In this document: in pieces, positions 1-8,900 of the stretch | How the letters are laid out: the number at the start of each line of letters is the position of its first letter | Numbering within the stretch: the stretch's first letter is position 1 | Assembly (NCBI GenBank): GCA_031551125.1 | Contig: JAVBOB010000002.1 | Span: forward strand, 124,001-188,000 | Length of the DNA stretch: 64,000 nt | Direction: 5' to 3' | From: JAIRNF01 sp031551125 | GTDB taxonomy: Bacteria; Bacteroidota; Bacteroidia; Bacteroidales; UBA932 | Program-made: the position numbers and the translations under genes | Notes under the pieces: model-generated | Told to the model about the DNA's origin: nothing | Seen by the model: only the letters and a program-made list of their open reading frames with translations | Database searches by the model: none

Positions 1-183
1 ATAATTCAGGATATGTACGACCCCGGATTCCAGCGTGATATTGTGCTGAACCGCACAAGAGAAGTAATTGAAAAGAACATGGAGGTAGTGCAAAAAATAG
101 CCTACCTGTTGGGTGAGAACGCATCATACACCGAAACCATGTTGAACTCTATTCTCGAATCGCATAAAGACGCTAAGCAGTAA
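1..183 (+). CDS. C-terminal end of an unidentified protein, probably of the hydrogenase locus (partial)
   Basis: An open frame runs from base 1 to a TAA at 181-183 and encodes the last 60 residues of a protein whose start lies outside the window. It is charged and mostly helical, with segments such as YDPGFQRDIVLNRTREVIE and KIAYLLGENASYTETMLNS. The stop overlaps the ATG of the next gene (TAATG), so the two are translationally coupled. Because the next two genes are a SpoIIE phosphatase and an [FeFe] hydrogenase, this is probably another component of that locus, possibly an Fe-S or hydrogenase-like sensor protein. That assignment rests on context and a vague resemblance; no catalytic motif is visible in this fragment. 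Confidence 0.6.
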   Translation: MIQDMYDPGFQRDIVLNRTREVIEKNMEVVQKIAYLLGENASYTETMLNSILESHKDAKQ

Positions 184-1367
184 TGGGACGAGCGGCAGGC
201 TACTTCGTAGAAATAGGATGTTTTCAGAAAAACAAAAACGGCAATATTGTTTGCGGTGACACCTTCCTGTCAAAAAAAGTTAAGGAAAAGAACCGATACA
301 TAGCCGTACTTTCCGATGGCTTAGGAAGCGGCATAAAGGCCAGCGTACTTTCAACCATGACCGCTTCAATGGCGCTGAACTTCAGAATGCATAACGACCC
401 CATTCAGCGTACTGCCGAAAACATAATGAAAACCCTGCCTGTTGACAGCCTGCGCGGTATTAGCTACTCAACCTTTACCATTGTTGACGTTGATGCTGAC
501 GGAGAAGTTCGAATAGCCGAATATGATAACCCCTTCATACTGCTACGAAACGGTAAGGCAATTGCTCCTCAACGTACCAAAGTTGAGATAGAGGACACCA
601 ATAAGTGCGGCAATCTTTACGTTTCGCACTTCCACATGGAAAAGGATGATAGAATTGTTGTCTTCTCTGATGGTGTAACACAGTCGGGTATGGGAAATAA
701 GGAAATGCCTTTTGGTTGGGGCGAAGAGGGTGTTGCGCGTTACCTCGAAAAAATTGTAAACGAGGACTCCGACATGTCGGCACGCGGCCTTGCCCGCAAA
801 GTAGTGCTACGAGCAGAGTTCAACGACCTACTAAAGCTAAAAGACGATACAAGCTGTGCCGTAATATATCTCCGTGCACCACGTAAATTACTGGTATGTA
901 CGGGCCCCCCGTTCAAGAAAGAAAGAGATAAACAGCTGGCCGAAATACTGGATAGCTATAACGGCAAAAAAATTATTTGCGGAGGCTCAACATCTAAAAT
1001 TATTGCTCGAGAGTTGAACGCTGAAATATCGGTTGATTTATCAGTTGACAAATCGGGTTTGCCTCCAAGCTCAAAAATGGAAGGTGTTGACCTGATTACG
1101 GAAGGGATACTCACTCTCGGGAGTGTTGAAAAAATATTGGATAAAGGCGCAAGTGAAGATATGAACGAGACAGGCCCCGCTTATGAAATTGTCCGAATGT
1201 TTATGCAATCAGACATTATTGATTTTGTGGTAGGCACTAAAGTAAACGAAGCACACCAAGACCCGGCTCTACCCGTAGAGCTGGAAATACGACGCAACGT
1301 AATAAAACGTATTTGCTACTTATTGGAAGACAAATATTTGAAACAGGTTAATACACAGTTTATCTAG
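183..1367 (+). CDS. SpoIIE-family (PP2C-type) serine phosphatase
   Basis: A 394-residue cytoplasmic protein. The N-terminal two thirds carry the PPM/PP2C-like SpoIIE fold: the metal-binding acidic motif SDGLGSG near residue 43 and the second acidic motif VVFSDGVTQSG near residue 158, followed by a conserved DDTSCAVIYLR strand near residue 220. The last roughly 160 residues form an extra domain that I do not recognise. SpoIIE phosphatases dephosphorylate serine or threonine on partner proteins, classically anti-sigma antagonists. Genes of this family often sit directly upstream of [FeFe] hydrogenases in Bacteroidetes and Firmicutes, where a signalling role is suspected. The start ATG overlaps the stop of the upstream gene, and the hydrogenase follows after 140 bp. 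Confidence 0.85.
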   Translation: MGRAAGYFVEIGCFQKNKNGNIVCGDTFLSKKVKEKNRYIAVLSDGLGSGIKASVLSTMTASMALNFRMHNDPIQRTAENIMKTLPVDSLRGISYSTFTIVDVDADGEVRIAEYDNPFILLRNGKAIAPQRTKVEIEDTNKCGNLYVSHFHMEKDDRIVVFSDGVTQSGMGNKEMPFGWGEEGVARYLEKIVNEDSDMSARGLARKVVLRAEFNDLLKLKDDTSCAVIYLRAPRKLLVCTGPPFKKERDKQLAEILDSYNGKKIICGGSTSKIIARELNAEISVDLSVDKSGLPPSSKMEGVDLITEGILTLGSVEKILDKGASEDMNETGPAYEIVRMFMQSDIIDFVVGTKVNEAHQDPALPVELEIRRNVIKRICYLLEDKYLKQVNTQFI

Positions 1368-1490
1368 TAAGTATAGACTTAAAGTATATGTGTAACTTTT
1401 AATTACAGCTATACAACACCTATTTGGTATAGCGTTTGACAATAGCTACGCGAACATAAGAAACAAGTAAACTAAACATATCTAAAAGAA

Positions 1491-1495
1491 AGGAG
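1491..1495 (+). promoter_or_regulatory. Strong Shine-Dalgarno sequence for the hydrogenase gene
   Basis: AGGAG (within AAAGGAGACG) ends 12 bases before the ATG at 1508. Most genes in this window have no such purine box, as is usual in Bacteroidota, so this one stands out and supports the chosen start. Confidence 0.55.
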
Positions 1496-1507
1496 ACGAA
1501 TTAAGCT

Positions 1508-2935
1508 ATGAGTACGAACTATGCAACGCTGCTTCGTAGAGATTTGATAACGAGGATAGCAAAGCTGGTATTGGATAACGATTTGAACGAAAAGTTTGAC
1601 AGGATGCCTATTGAAATGCATCCGAGAGGAAAACAAACCATTCGTTGCTGTACGCATAAAGCAAGAGCAATAAATCGATACAGAACTATGGCCTTCTTGG
1701 GCTTCAACGTATATGATGAAGAGGATGAGCTAACCCCTCTTTCATCTTATGCAAAAAAAGCGATGGAACGTACCGACCATACTGATGTAATGATGACGGT
1801 GGTTGACGAAGCATGCAGCTCTTGCGTAAAGAGCAGCTACTCCGTATCAAACCTTTGCCGTGGTTGCGTGGGTAGGCATTGTCATCAATCATGTAATAAG
1901 TCCGCTATCAACTTTATCAACGGTCAAGCACATATTGATACGGAGAAGTGCGTAAATTGCGGAATGTGTATGAAGTCATGCCCATTTCATGCTATTATTT
2001 ACCAACCGGTACCCTGTGAAGAATCGTGCCCTGTCGGCGCTATCAGCAAGAACGATTTGGGGATTGAGCAAATTGACCCTGATAAGTGTATTCTGTGCGG
2101 AAAATGTATGGTAGCCTGTCCCTTTGGCGCTATCATGGAAAAATCCAGCATGATATACATTTTCGATGCTATAAGAAAAAACAAAAAAGTAGTTGCAATG
2201 GTTGCTCCTGCTATTGCCGGACAGTTTAAAACCGAACCGGGACGTGTATTTTCTGCTATTCGTAAGTTAGGATTTAGCGAAGTGGTAGAAGTTGCTTTAG
2301 GGGCAAATGTAACTTCCAAGAACGAAGCACACGAGTTTGAAGAACGCATGCACGAAGGTCATGCTTTTATGACAACCTCATGCTGCCCGTCATACATGTT
2401 ACTGGTAAATCAGCATATCGGCGACCTAAAGCCTTTTGTTTCTACAACGCTATCACCTATGGCCTACACTGCCGAGATAGTAAAGGCTAAAGACCCCGAA
2501 GCCGTCACCGTATTCGTTGGCCCCTGTGTGGCTAAACGATACGAAGGCTTCCATAATAAGAACGTAGATTACGTTATGTCATTTGAGGAGCTGAACGCGC
2601 TGTTTACCGCTGCCGAAATTGATGTTACCACTTGCGATATCGACCCGCTGGATGCAAACGTTGAATCCTCCGGTCGTGGGTACCCCTGTATTGGCGGAGT
2701 TGCCGGTTCACTTGGAGGCTATGCAAAAAATCCGGAAAACATAAAGCCCGTACTTATTGATGGGCTGAATAAGCTGAACATTCGTACGCTGAGAGGCTAT
2801 GTAAAAAGTTGTCCGGGTAATATTGTAGAAGTAATGTCATGTGAAGGAGGTTGCGTAAACGGTTGCGGTACTATTGGAAACGCAAAGGCTGCCGCTCGTC
2901 AGGTACAAAACTTCATGAACGATACGAAGAAATAG
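1508..2935 (+). CDS. Monomeric [FeFe] hydrogenase with ferredoxin-type clusters
   Basis: A 475-residue protein that should interconvert protons and H2 at an H-cluster. An N-terminal cysteine-rich stretch (CRGCVGRHCHQSC, near residue 117) is followed by ferredoxin motifs CVNCGMCMKSCPF and CILCGKCMVACPFGAI (residues about 148-212), with an extra PCEESCPVGAI in between. The catalytic domain shows all three signatures: L1 TSCCPSY (near 295), L2 GPCVAKRYEG (near 341) and L3 EVMSCEGGCVNGCG (near 441), so all H-cluster cysteines are present. TSCCPSY and the short single-subunit layout look like the group B hydrogenases common in Bacteroidetes, but subgroup needs a tree. It is preceded by a SpoIIE phosphatase. 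The maturase gene hydE lies about 40 kb away; hydF and hydG are not in the window. Confidence 0.93.
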   Translation: MSTNYATLLRRDLITRIAKLVLDNDLNEKFDRMPIEMHPRGKQTIRCCTHKARAINRYRTMAFLGFNVYDEEDELTPLSSYAKKAMERTDHTDVMMTVVDEACSSCVKSSYSVSNLCRGCVGRHCHQSCNKSAINFINGQAHIDTEKCVNCGMCMKSCPFHAIIYQPVPCEESCPVGAISKNDLGIEQIDPDKCILCGKCMVACPFGAIMEKSSMIYIFDAIRKNKKVVAMVAPAIAGQFKTEPGRVFSAIRKLGFSEVVEVALGANVTSKNEAHEFEERMHEGHAFMTTSCCPSYMLLVNQHIGDLKPFVSTTLSPMAYTAEIVKAKDPEAVTVFVGPCVAKRYEGFHNKNVDYVMSFEELNALFTAAEIDVTTCDIDPLDANVESSGRGYPCIGGVAGSLGGYAKNPENIKPVLIDGLNKLNIRTLRGYVKSCPGNIVEVMSCEGGCVNGCGTIGNAKAAARQVQNFMNDTKK

Positions 2936-2962
2936 TAAAATTAGCTCTAGCTACCCACATTG

Positions 2963-2996
2963 CAGGCATGGATGTATTATCCATGCCTGTTTTTTT
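2963..2996 (+). terminator. Rho-independent terminator of the hydrogenase locus
   Basis: A perfect 11-bp stem (CAGGCATGGAT / ATCCATGCCTG) with a 5-base loop is followed directly by a run of seven T. It lies 28 bp after the hydrogenase stop codon. Confidence 0.9.
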
Positions 2997-3020
2997 AGTA
3001 ATATAAGTGCCAAAGAGCCG

Positions 3021-3255
3021 TTATTGCGAGCGAAGCGGAGTAATCTGTCTAACTCAAGTTGCTACTTATTACCCCAACCCCCTGAAGGGGGCTTTAGTCA
3101 GTGCTAACGACTTCCAAGAGTTCAACTTTACAGTAGTCGGGTTCCCCCTTTAGGGGGTTAGGGGGTAAAAGCGATCTGCATGGAGTGACAAGTTATATAA
3201 TTAGCAACTTGAGTTATCTATTAGAGAGATTGCTTCGCTTCGCTCGCAATGACGG
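3021..3255. repeat. Family B palindromic repeat, split by a family A element
   Basis: The left arm TTATTGCGAGCGAAGC and the right arm GCTTCGCTCGCAATGACGG are the two halves of the ATTGCGAGCGAAGC...GCTTCGCTCGCAATGACG palindrome seen at many places in this window. Elsewhere the arms are about 20-40 bp apart; here a 165-bp family A element (3051-3215) sits between them. The rest of the 478-bp gap between the hydrogenase and glnN (3256-3375) is AT-rich and I see nothing else in it. Confidence 0.8.
3051..3215 (+). mobile_element. Family A miniature element (MITE-like), full copy
   Basis: It begins with AACTCAAGTTGCT and ends with the exact inverse AGCAACTTGAGTT, a perfect 13-bp terminal inverted repeat. 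Inside are two G/C palindromic blocks, CCCCCTGAAGGGGG and CCCCCTTTAGGGGG. A second full copy in the opposite orientation lies at 47887-48051, and a truncated one at 38316-38430. It encodes no protein. Confidence 0.65.
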
Positions 3256-3375
3256 CTTTCATTAAATTGACACCTATCGGTTAAATATTTATAATAATAA
3301 AAATATACCTATATGCAATTATCGATTATTTTTCAACACCCCCGTATAAATCAACCATCAAACTCCATAAATCAC

Positions 3376-3383
3376 TATTTTTG
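3376..3383 (+). promoter_or_regulatory. -7 promoter box (TATTTTTG) of glnN
   Basis: Matches the Bacteroidetes -7 consensus TAnnTTTG. It ends 30 bases before the glnN ATG, the same spacing seen for mutS2, cdd and smpB in this window. No clear -33 TTTG is visible. Confidence 0.5.
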
Positions 3384-3413
3384 CACAACAACCCCCTAAA
3401 ATAATGCCATGAA

Positions 3414-5624
3414 ATGAAAAATAATGCATTTTTACGATTTAACGCCCTCGAAGAAGTAGCCCACCGGAAAGTTGAGCGCTTTTCGGTTGAAGAAGGTAAA
3501 GTATCATCCTACTTCGGCATAAACGTGTTCGACCGCGAGACTATGCGCTCCTACCTGCCCGCCGCCGCTTATGAAGCGGTAATCACAGCAATTGACGAGG
3601 GCAAAAAGATAGACCGCAAGTTTGCCGACCAAATTGCTACAGGAATGAAGACTTGGGCAATGGAACGGGGGGCTACACACTACACGCACTGGTTTCACCC
3701 GCTAAACGATACCACCGCCGAAAAGCACGATGCCTTTGCTGAGCTGGCTAAGGGCGGCGGAATGTTCGAAAACTTCAAAGGTGATTTGCTGGTACAACAA
3801 GAGCCGGACGCATCCAGCTTTCCGAGCGGCGGACTGCGCAACACCTTTGAAGCGCGTGGCTACACGGCTTGGGACCCCTCTTCGCCTGCCTTTATAGTTG
3901 ATGGAACGCTGTGCGTACCAACGGTTTTTGTATCGTACACAGGTGAGGCGCTCGACCTTAAAACTCCTCTGCTAAAGTCTCAGCAAGCCATTGATAAAGC
4001 GGCCGTTGAAGTGTGCCAGTACTTTGATAAAGATATACGCAAGGTATATCCTACGCTGGGCATAGAGCAAGAGTATTTTGTGGTGGACGATGCCATGTTC
4101 AACGCGCGCCCGGACCTGATGCTCTGCGGGCGAACACTCATGGGTCACATTTCGGCCAAAGACCAACAGCTGGACGACCACTACTTCGGAGCAATCCCCA
4201 TGCGCGTTTCAGCATTTATGAAGGATTTTGAAACCGAAGCCTATAAGCTGGGCATACCTATTAAAACACGCCATAACGAGGTGGCTCCGCACCAGTACGA
4301 GTTTGCCCCTTCATTTGAAGAGGCCAACCTGGCGGTTGACCACAACCTGCTGGTGATGTCGCTAATGAAACGTATAGCCAAGCGGCATCGGTTAAAAGTG
4401 ATATTCCATGAAAAACCTTTTGCCGAAATAAACGGCTCGGGCAAGCATTGTAACTGGTCACTAATGACGGATAAGGGAAGCAACCTGCTATCGCCTGGTA
4501 AAACACCACGCAACAACCTGCAGTTTCTTACCTTTTTTATCAATACAATATGTGCCGCGCACAATCACGGCTACCTGTTAATGGCAAGCGTGGCCGGGCT
4601 TTCTAATACCTACCGACTAGGCGGACATGAAGCTCCGCCCAGCATGCTGTCGGTATTCTTAGGAGATACGCTTTCACACGTACTTGATTCATTAGAAGAA
4701 CGAGTAAGCGATAAGAAGATGACACCCGACGAGAAAACGGAGCTAAAGCTGGATATTGTAGGAAAGATTCCGGAAATTCTCCCCGACAATACCGACCGCA
4801 ACCGCACGTCGCCATTTGCTTTTACGGGAAACCGCTTTGAATTTCGCGCCGTAGGTTCGTCATGCAATCCGGCTTCACCCTCGTTGATAATTAACGCAGC
4901 GGTAGCCCAACAGCTGGTTCGTTTCAAGAACGATGTTGATAAGCTGATTGCCGATGGAACGAAAAAAGATGAGGCAATTTTCCAAGTGCTGCGCGGTTAC
5001 ATCACAGAATCAAAAGCTATACGTTTTGATGGTAACGGGTACGATACGGAGTGGCACAAGGAGGCCGAACGTCGCGGGTTACGCAGCATAAATAACCTGC
5101 CCGAGGCATTTAAGGCATTCTTACTTCCCTCGTCAATACAGCTGTTTAGTGAAACAGGCGTGCTATCAAAGAAAGAGCTGGATGCTCGCTTTGAAATTCG
5201 CAACGAAACGATGGTGAAGAAGCTGCAAATAGAATCGCGCGTGTTGGGCGATATGGCGTTGAACCATATTATACCAACGGCGCTACGCTACCAAAATCTA
5301 CTAATAGAAAATGTACGGGGGCTGAAAGAGCTGTATGCAACCGAGGATACGCAAGAGATGAAAGAGCTGCTGCAACCGCAGCTGAAAACGCTCAAACGCA
5401 TATCGGTACACGTAAAAGATATTCGCGATAAAGTATATGCAATGGTCGAAGAGCGCAAGAAAGCCAACAACATTGAAGACATATCCGAACGCGCCAAGGC
5501 CTACTGGGTGAATATTTACCCTTACATAGACGATATCCGCACGCACATTGATAAGCTGGAACGCATTGTTGACGACTCGCTATGGCCGCTGCCTAAGTAC
5601 AGAGAGATGTTGTTTTTGCATTAG
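3414..5624 (+). CDS. glnN: Type III glutamine synthetase
   Basis: A 736-residue protein of the length typical of GSIII (about 730), much longer than GSI or GSII. It condenses ammonia and glutamate into glutamine with ATP in the cytoplasm, the main route of ammonia assimilation in many Bacteroidales. Recognisable segments are the GSIII-specific N-terminus (MKNNAFLRFNALEEV), HYTHWFHPLN near residue 94, GIEQEYFVVD near 217, the glutamate and ammonia region with RHNEVAPHQYEFAP near 287, HEKPFAEINGSGKHCNWSL near 325, and the ATP/Arg region NRTSPFAFTGNRFEFRAVGSS near 463. The ATG at 3414 is preferred because the one at 3409 runs straight into TGA. It is monocistronic, flanked by repeat-rich spacers on both sides. 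Confidence 0.97.
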   Translation: MKNNAFLRFNALEEVAHRKVERFSVEEGKVSSYFGINVFDRETMRSYLPAAAYEAVITAIDEGKKIDRKFADQIATGMKTWAMERGATHYTHWFHPLNDTTAEKHDAFAELAKGGGMFENFKGDLLVQQEPDASSFPSGGLRNTFEARGYTAWDPSSPAFIVDGTLCVPTVFVSYTGEALDLKTPLLKSQQAIDKAAVEVCQYFDKDIRKVYPTLGIEQEYFVVDDAMFNARPDLMLCGRTLMGHISAKDQQLDDHYFGAIPMRVSAFMKDFETEAYKLGIPIKTRHNEVAPHQYEFAPSFEEANLAVDHNLLVMSLMKRIAKRHRLKVIFHEKPFAEINGSGKHCNWSLMTDKGSNLLSPGKTPRNNLQFLTFFINTICAAHNHGYLLMASVAGLSNTYRLGGHEAPPSMLSVFLGDTLSHVLDSLEERVSDKKMTPDEKTELKLDIVGKIPEILPDNTDRNRTSPFAFTGNRFEFRAVGSSCNPASPSLIINAAVAQQLVRFKNDVDKLIADGTKKDEAIFQVLRGYITESKAIRFDGNGYDTEWHKEAERRGLRSINNLPEAFKAFLLPSSIQLFSETGVLSKKELDARFEIRNETMVKKLQIESRVLGDMALNHIIPTALRYQNLLIENVRGLKELYATEDTQEMKELLQPQLKTLKRISVHVKDIRDKVYAMVEERKKANNIEDISERAKAYWVNIYPYIDDIRTHIDKLERIVDDSLWPLPKYREMLFLH

Positions 5625-5627
5625 AAG

Positions 5628-5661
5628 CCTCTCCCCTAGCCCCTCTCCCAAAGAGAGGGGA
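5628..5661. repeat. Family D repeat (CCTCTCCCCTAGCCCCTCTCC type)
   Basis: A short palindromic repeat, CCTCTCCCCTAGCCCCTCTC followed by AAAGAGAGGGG. Very similar copies lie directly after or between genes at 12164, 12331, 13226, 22786, 29525 and 34301. It starts three bases after the glnN stop, so it may end that transcript. Confidence 0.7.
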
Positions 5662-5700
5662 ACGGACAACGATAGCATTTTGGAATAAAACGCTATGAAA

Positions 5701-5855
5701 GATAGCCCGTAGGGCTTGCATATCAATAGCAACAACATTATCCAAAGAAGATTGTCCGTAGGACATAAACATCTTTACACTATTAAAGCCCTACGGGCTA
5801 TAGCTAACTTGAGGTCTGCAACCGTTGCTATTGATATTATTTCCCTACGGGAAAA
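5701..5855. repeat. Family C repeat (GCCCGTAGGGC / TTGTCCGTAGGAC type)
   Basis: Contains the palindromic heads AGCCCGTAGGGCT, TTGTCCGTAGGACA, AGCCCTACGGGCT and TTCCCTACGGGAA, linked by ATATCAATAGCAACAAC and its inverse. The copy at 50650-50803 is close to its reverse complement, and the copy at 14141 is nearly parallel to its first half. The remainder of the gap to 5979 is AT-rich, with repeated TTAACTATTAAC / TTCACTTTTAACC words at about 5919-5979. Confidence 0.75.
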
Positions 5856-5979
5856 TATCTTTGCCGAAAAAAAAGAAGAGGAATTGCCACTAACGCGATT
5901 CCTCTTTTTCCATTCACCATTAACTATTAACTTTTAACCATTAACTATTAACTATTCACTTTTAACCTTTAACCACTCA

Positions 5980-8900
5980 CTATTCACCATTCACAACCTT
6001 TACCCTTACTCCTTCGCTATGTGCGCTGAATTCGGGTGCATACATGCACTGGAAGGTGGTAATACCGTTAGAGAAATCTCCGGAGTGCGATACGCGCAGC
6101 TCATACTCAAACACGTACACCCCTTTAGGTAAGTAGCCTATAAAAAAGTTGGTCGATGCATCCTTTATACTTTCATAGTAGCCCAATCCACCCTGATAGC
6201 GGTAACCCGACAGTACGCTTACAGGTTCAAATCCGGCAGCACGCATATCTTTCAGGTGAACGTACTCGTAATCACGGTCGGCACGCAGCTCCATGCGAAC
6301 CTTTACCACATCGCCCACCTGCAAAACGTTTTGTGCGGTCAGCGGTTCCAGTACCAATCCCTTATCGGTGGTCTTTTTCAGGAACAGCTGCTTTGTCATT
6401 TTCAGGTTCGTTTCTGCCCGCGTAATCTTATCCAGCTGCTCAAAGTATTGCCAGTACATGGCTCCCCATGCAATGCCGCTGCCGTTCTGGTTTGCAACCT
6501 TCAAATCGGCCATGCTGCGGTTAATATCGCTACCCGTCCACGATGTCCTTAAGTATCCCGTTCCGGGTTCGGGCTTTGCATCATCCTTAGCAATATCGGC
6601 CAGCGGTTTGCCACCAAGCTCAACGTTCAGCGGCTTACTTTCCGATAATAGGTTGCTGCCCGTCATCAGTAAGGCGTAGCATGCTTCGGCGGTTGCCTTA
6701 GTTGTTTTCCAATCGTTGGTTTGCTTATTGCGCAGCAACCATATCTTCATTTTCTCAACCGACTTACTATCGTTACCCGCCTCGTTGAACGCCTCTATCA
6801 GCAAGGCCTGCGTTTCAATGGGTGCCTGATACCAGAAGTAGCCTGCCTTATTATCACGCCAGTACATACCCATCTCTTCCGACTGCTGCGAACGTTCTTT
6901 CAGCGAGCGTAGTATCTTTTGTGCAGTTTCCTGCTTTCCGTACCGCTGCATTACTAAAGCGGTCATGGCTTGCTGATATATTGAGCCTTTAGCCCAACCG
7001 GCTTCTGCCTGACCCAGATAGTAGTCAAACGCCTTACGCTGGTCTGCACTGCTTGGCCTATGCTCTGTAAAGCTGCATGTGTAGAGGTAGTGTAGCTGTG
7101 TTGCACCAATCCCTTCAATCTTCGCATTGTTTTTGCTAGCCTTAAGCACCTCATCATAATCGGATTTTATACAATCGTCGAGGTAACGAAGCCCCTTACT
7201 AACCATATCGTTGGTATTGTACTTAGCGTCGAGAGCCTTTAGCTTGCCCAGATGCGCTATGCCCGCCACAATGTGCTGGGTAATGAAACGGCTGGGTGGC
7301 ATGCCTTCAAACCATGCAAATCCACCGTTGGCATACTGCGCTTTTTGCAGCTTGCTGAACGCGCGTTGTTGCTCGGAAGCCATGCGGTTAAGGTCGAATA
7401 ACAGTGACAGGCGCTTCTTACGTTCCGTTTCATTGTTAGCCTGCATTACCCAAGGTGTTTCCTCCAATAAGGCTTGTTTCAGCTCCTCATTCTTCTCCAA
7501 GTTTGATAGCAAGGCCTGACTGTCGGGCAGCTTGCTCCACAGCTCAAATACCTGCTTTACCTTCGGCGAGCTGTTAGCCATAGCCGATGCCAGTGAGTTG
7601 GCATAGAAGCGTGAGAAAACCTGCTCGGCACACTCGTATGGATATTCCATAAGGTATGGCAAGGCCTGTACGGCATACCACGCAGGATTAGAAGTCAGCT
7701 CCAACGTAAGCTTATGATTTCTCAACGTGCTTGATGCGTTGTCCTTCATGCGTTCGAAGGTGTAGCTGTGTTGCTGTCCGGCACGAACGCTAAAGGGCAT
7801 TGACTCCGTTACCAGCATGGAGTTGGTAAGTACCGGAACGGTTTTTTCTTCACCATCGGTATGCACGCCTGCCTGTGCCGTTAGCTTGTAGGTAAGGGCT
7901 TGCAGTCCGGCAGGCACAACCAAGGTCCACTTCAACCCAGTACTTTCACCCGCTTTTACATTAAAGGCAGGTGATTGCTCGGAGCGTAACAGCTGAGCAT
8001 CTACCGGATTCATAGTTACCGCGTCGTACAGGCGAAGCATGGCCTTCCCGTTAAGCGCTTCTTCGGTTAGGTTATTCACTTTTGCGGTAACCACAATCGT
8101 ATCACCCTCACGGAAAAAGCGTGGAGCGTTGGCGCTAACAGCAACCTGCTTTTGCGTAATAAGCGTGTTGGTAACGCTGCCAACCTTGAAGTCTTTAGTA
8201 TGCGCAAAGCCTAGCATTTTCCAACGGGTTAGCGATTCGGGAATGGTGAAATCAACCAGTATTTCTCCGTTCTCGTTGGTGCGTAGCTGCGGATAAAAGA
8301 ATGCCGTTTCGTTAAAGTTTTGGCGGGTAGCAATTTCCGTAAGCGGGGCTTGCTCTTCAGCAACCATCCCATCTTCCGCTAGCACGTCAGCAACATCCAA
8401 CCTACTATTGGCCGCTAAACCCTGCGACACTTCCTGCTTCATTGCCATTGGTGCGGGTGCAGGAGCCGCTTCAGCAACAGCAAGCGAGCTGCGTCCTCTT
8501 ACTATTACTTGTGATGATGCGCCAAACGCCACTCCGGCTACTTTTCCTTGAAGCACAGCCGCTATATTTTCATCGTTTATTCCTTTGAAGTATTCATACG
8601 ATATAAAGCTATACGATAGTGCATTCGAAAAATACCTGTAATAGCTAGTTGTCCGCGTGCTACCAATTCCCTGATGCTGCCAGTAAAACTCACCATGACT
8701 ACGCTGTGGGTAGAAGTAGCTGAAGCCCTTCCAGCTGTTTACGGCAAAGGCATCCAGCGAAGCGTCATACAAGGCGGCAACCATTTCGGCCAGCTGCTTT
8801 TCTCCTGCTTTGTCGGTTACGGTTAACGTCCATTGCTCCTTTTCGCCGGGTTGCAGCTTATCACGGAAAGTGGTAAACTTAACATCCAACTCCTTATTTG

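Noticed and set aside
5716..5937. Possible 73-residue gene
   Set aside because: The frame lies on a family C palindromic repeat and has no family-like features or promoter.
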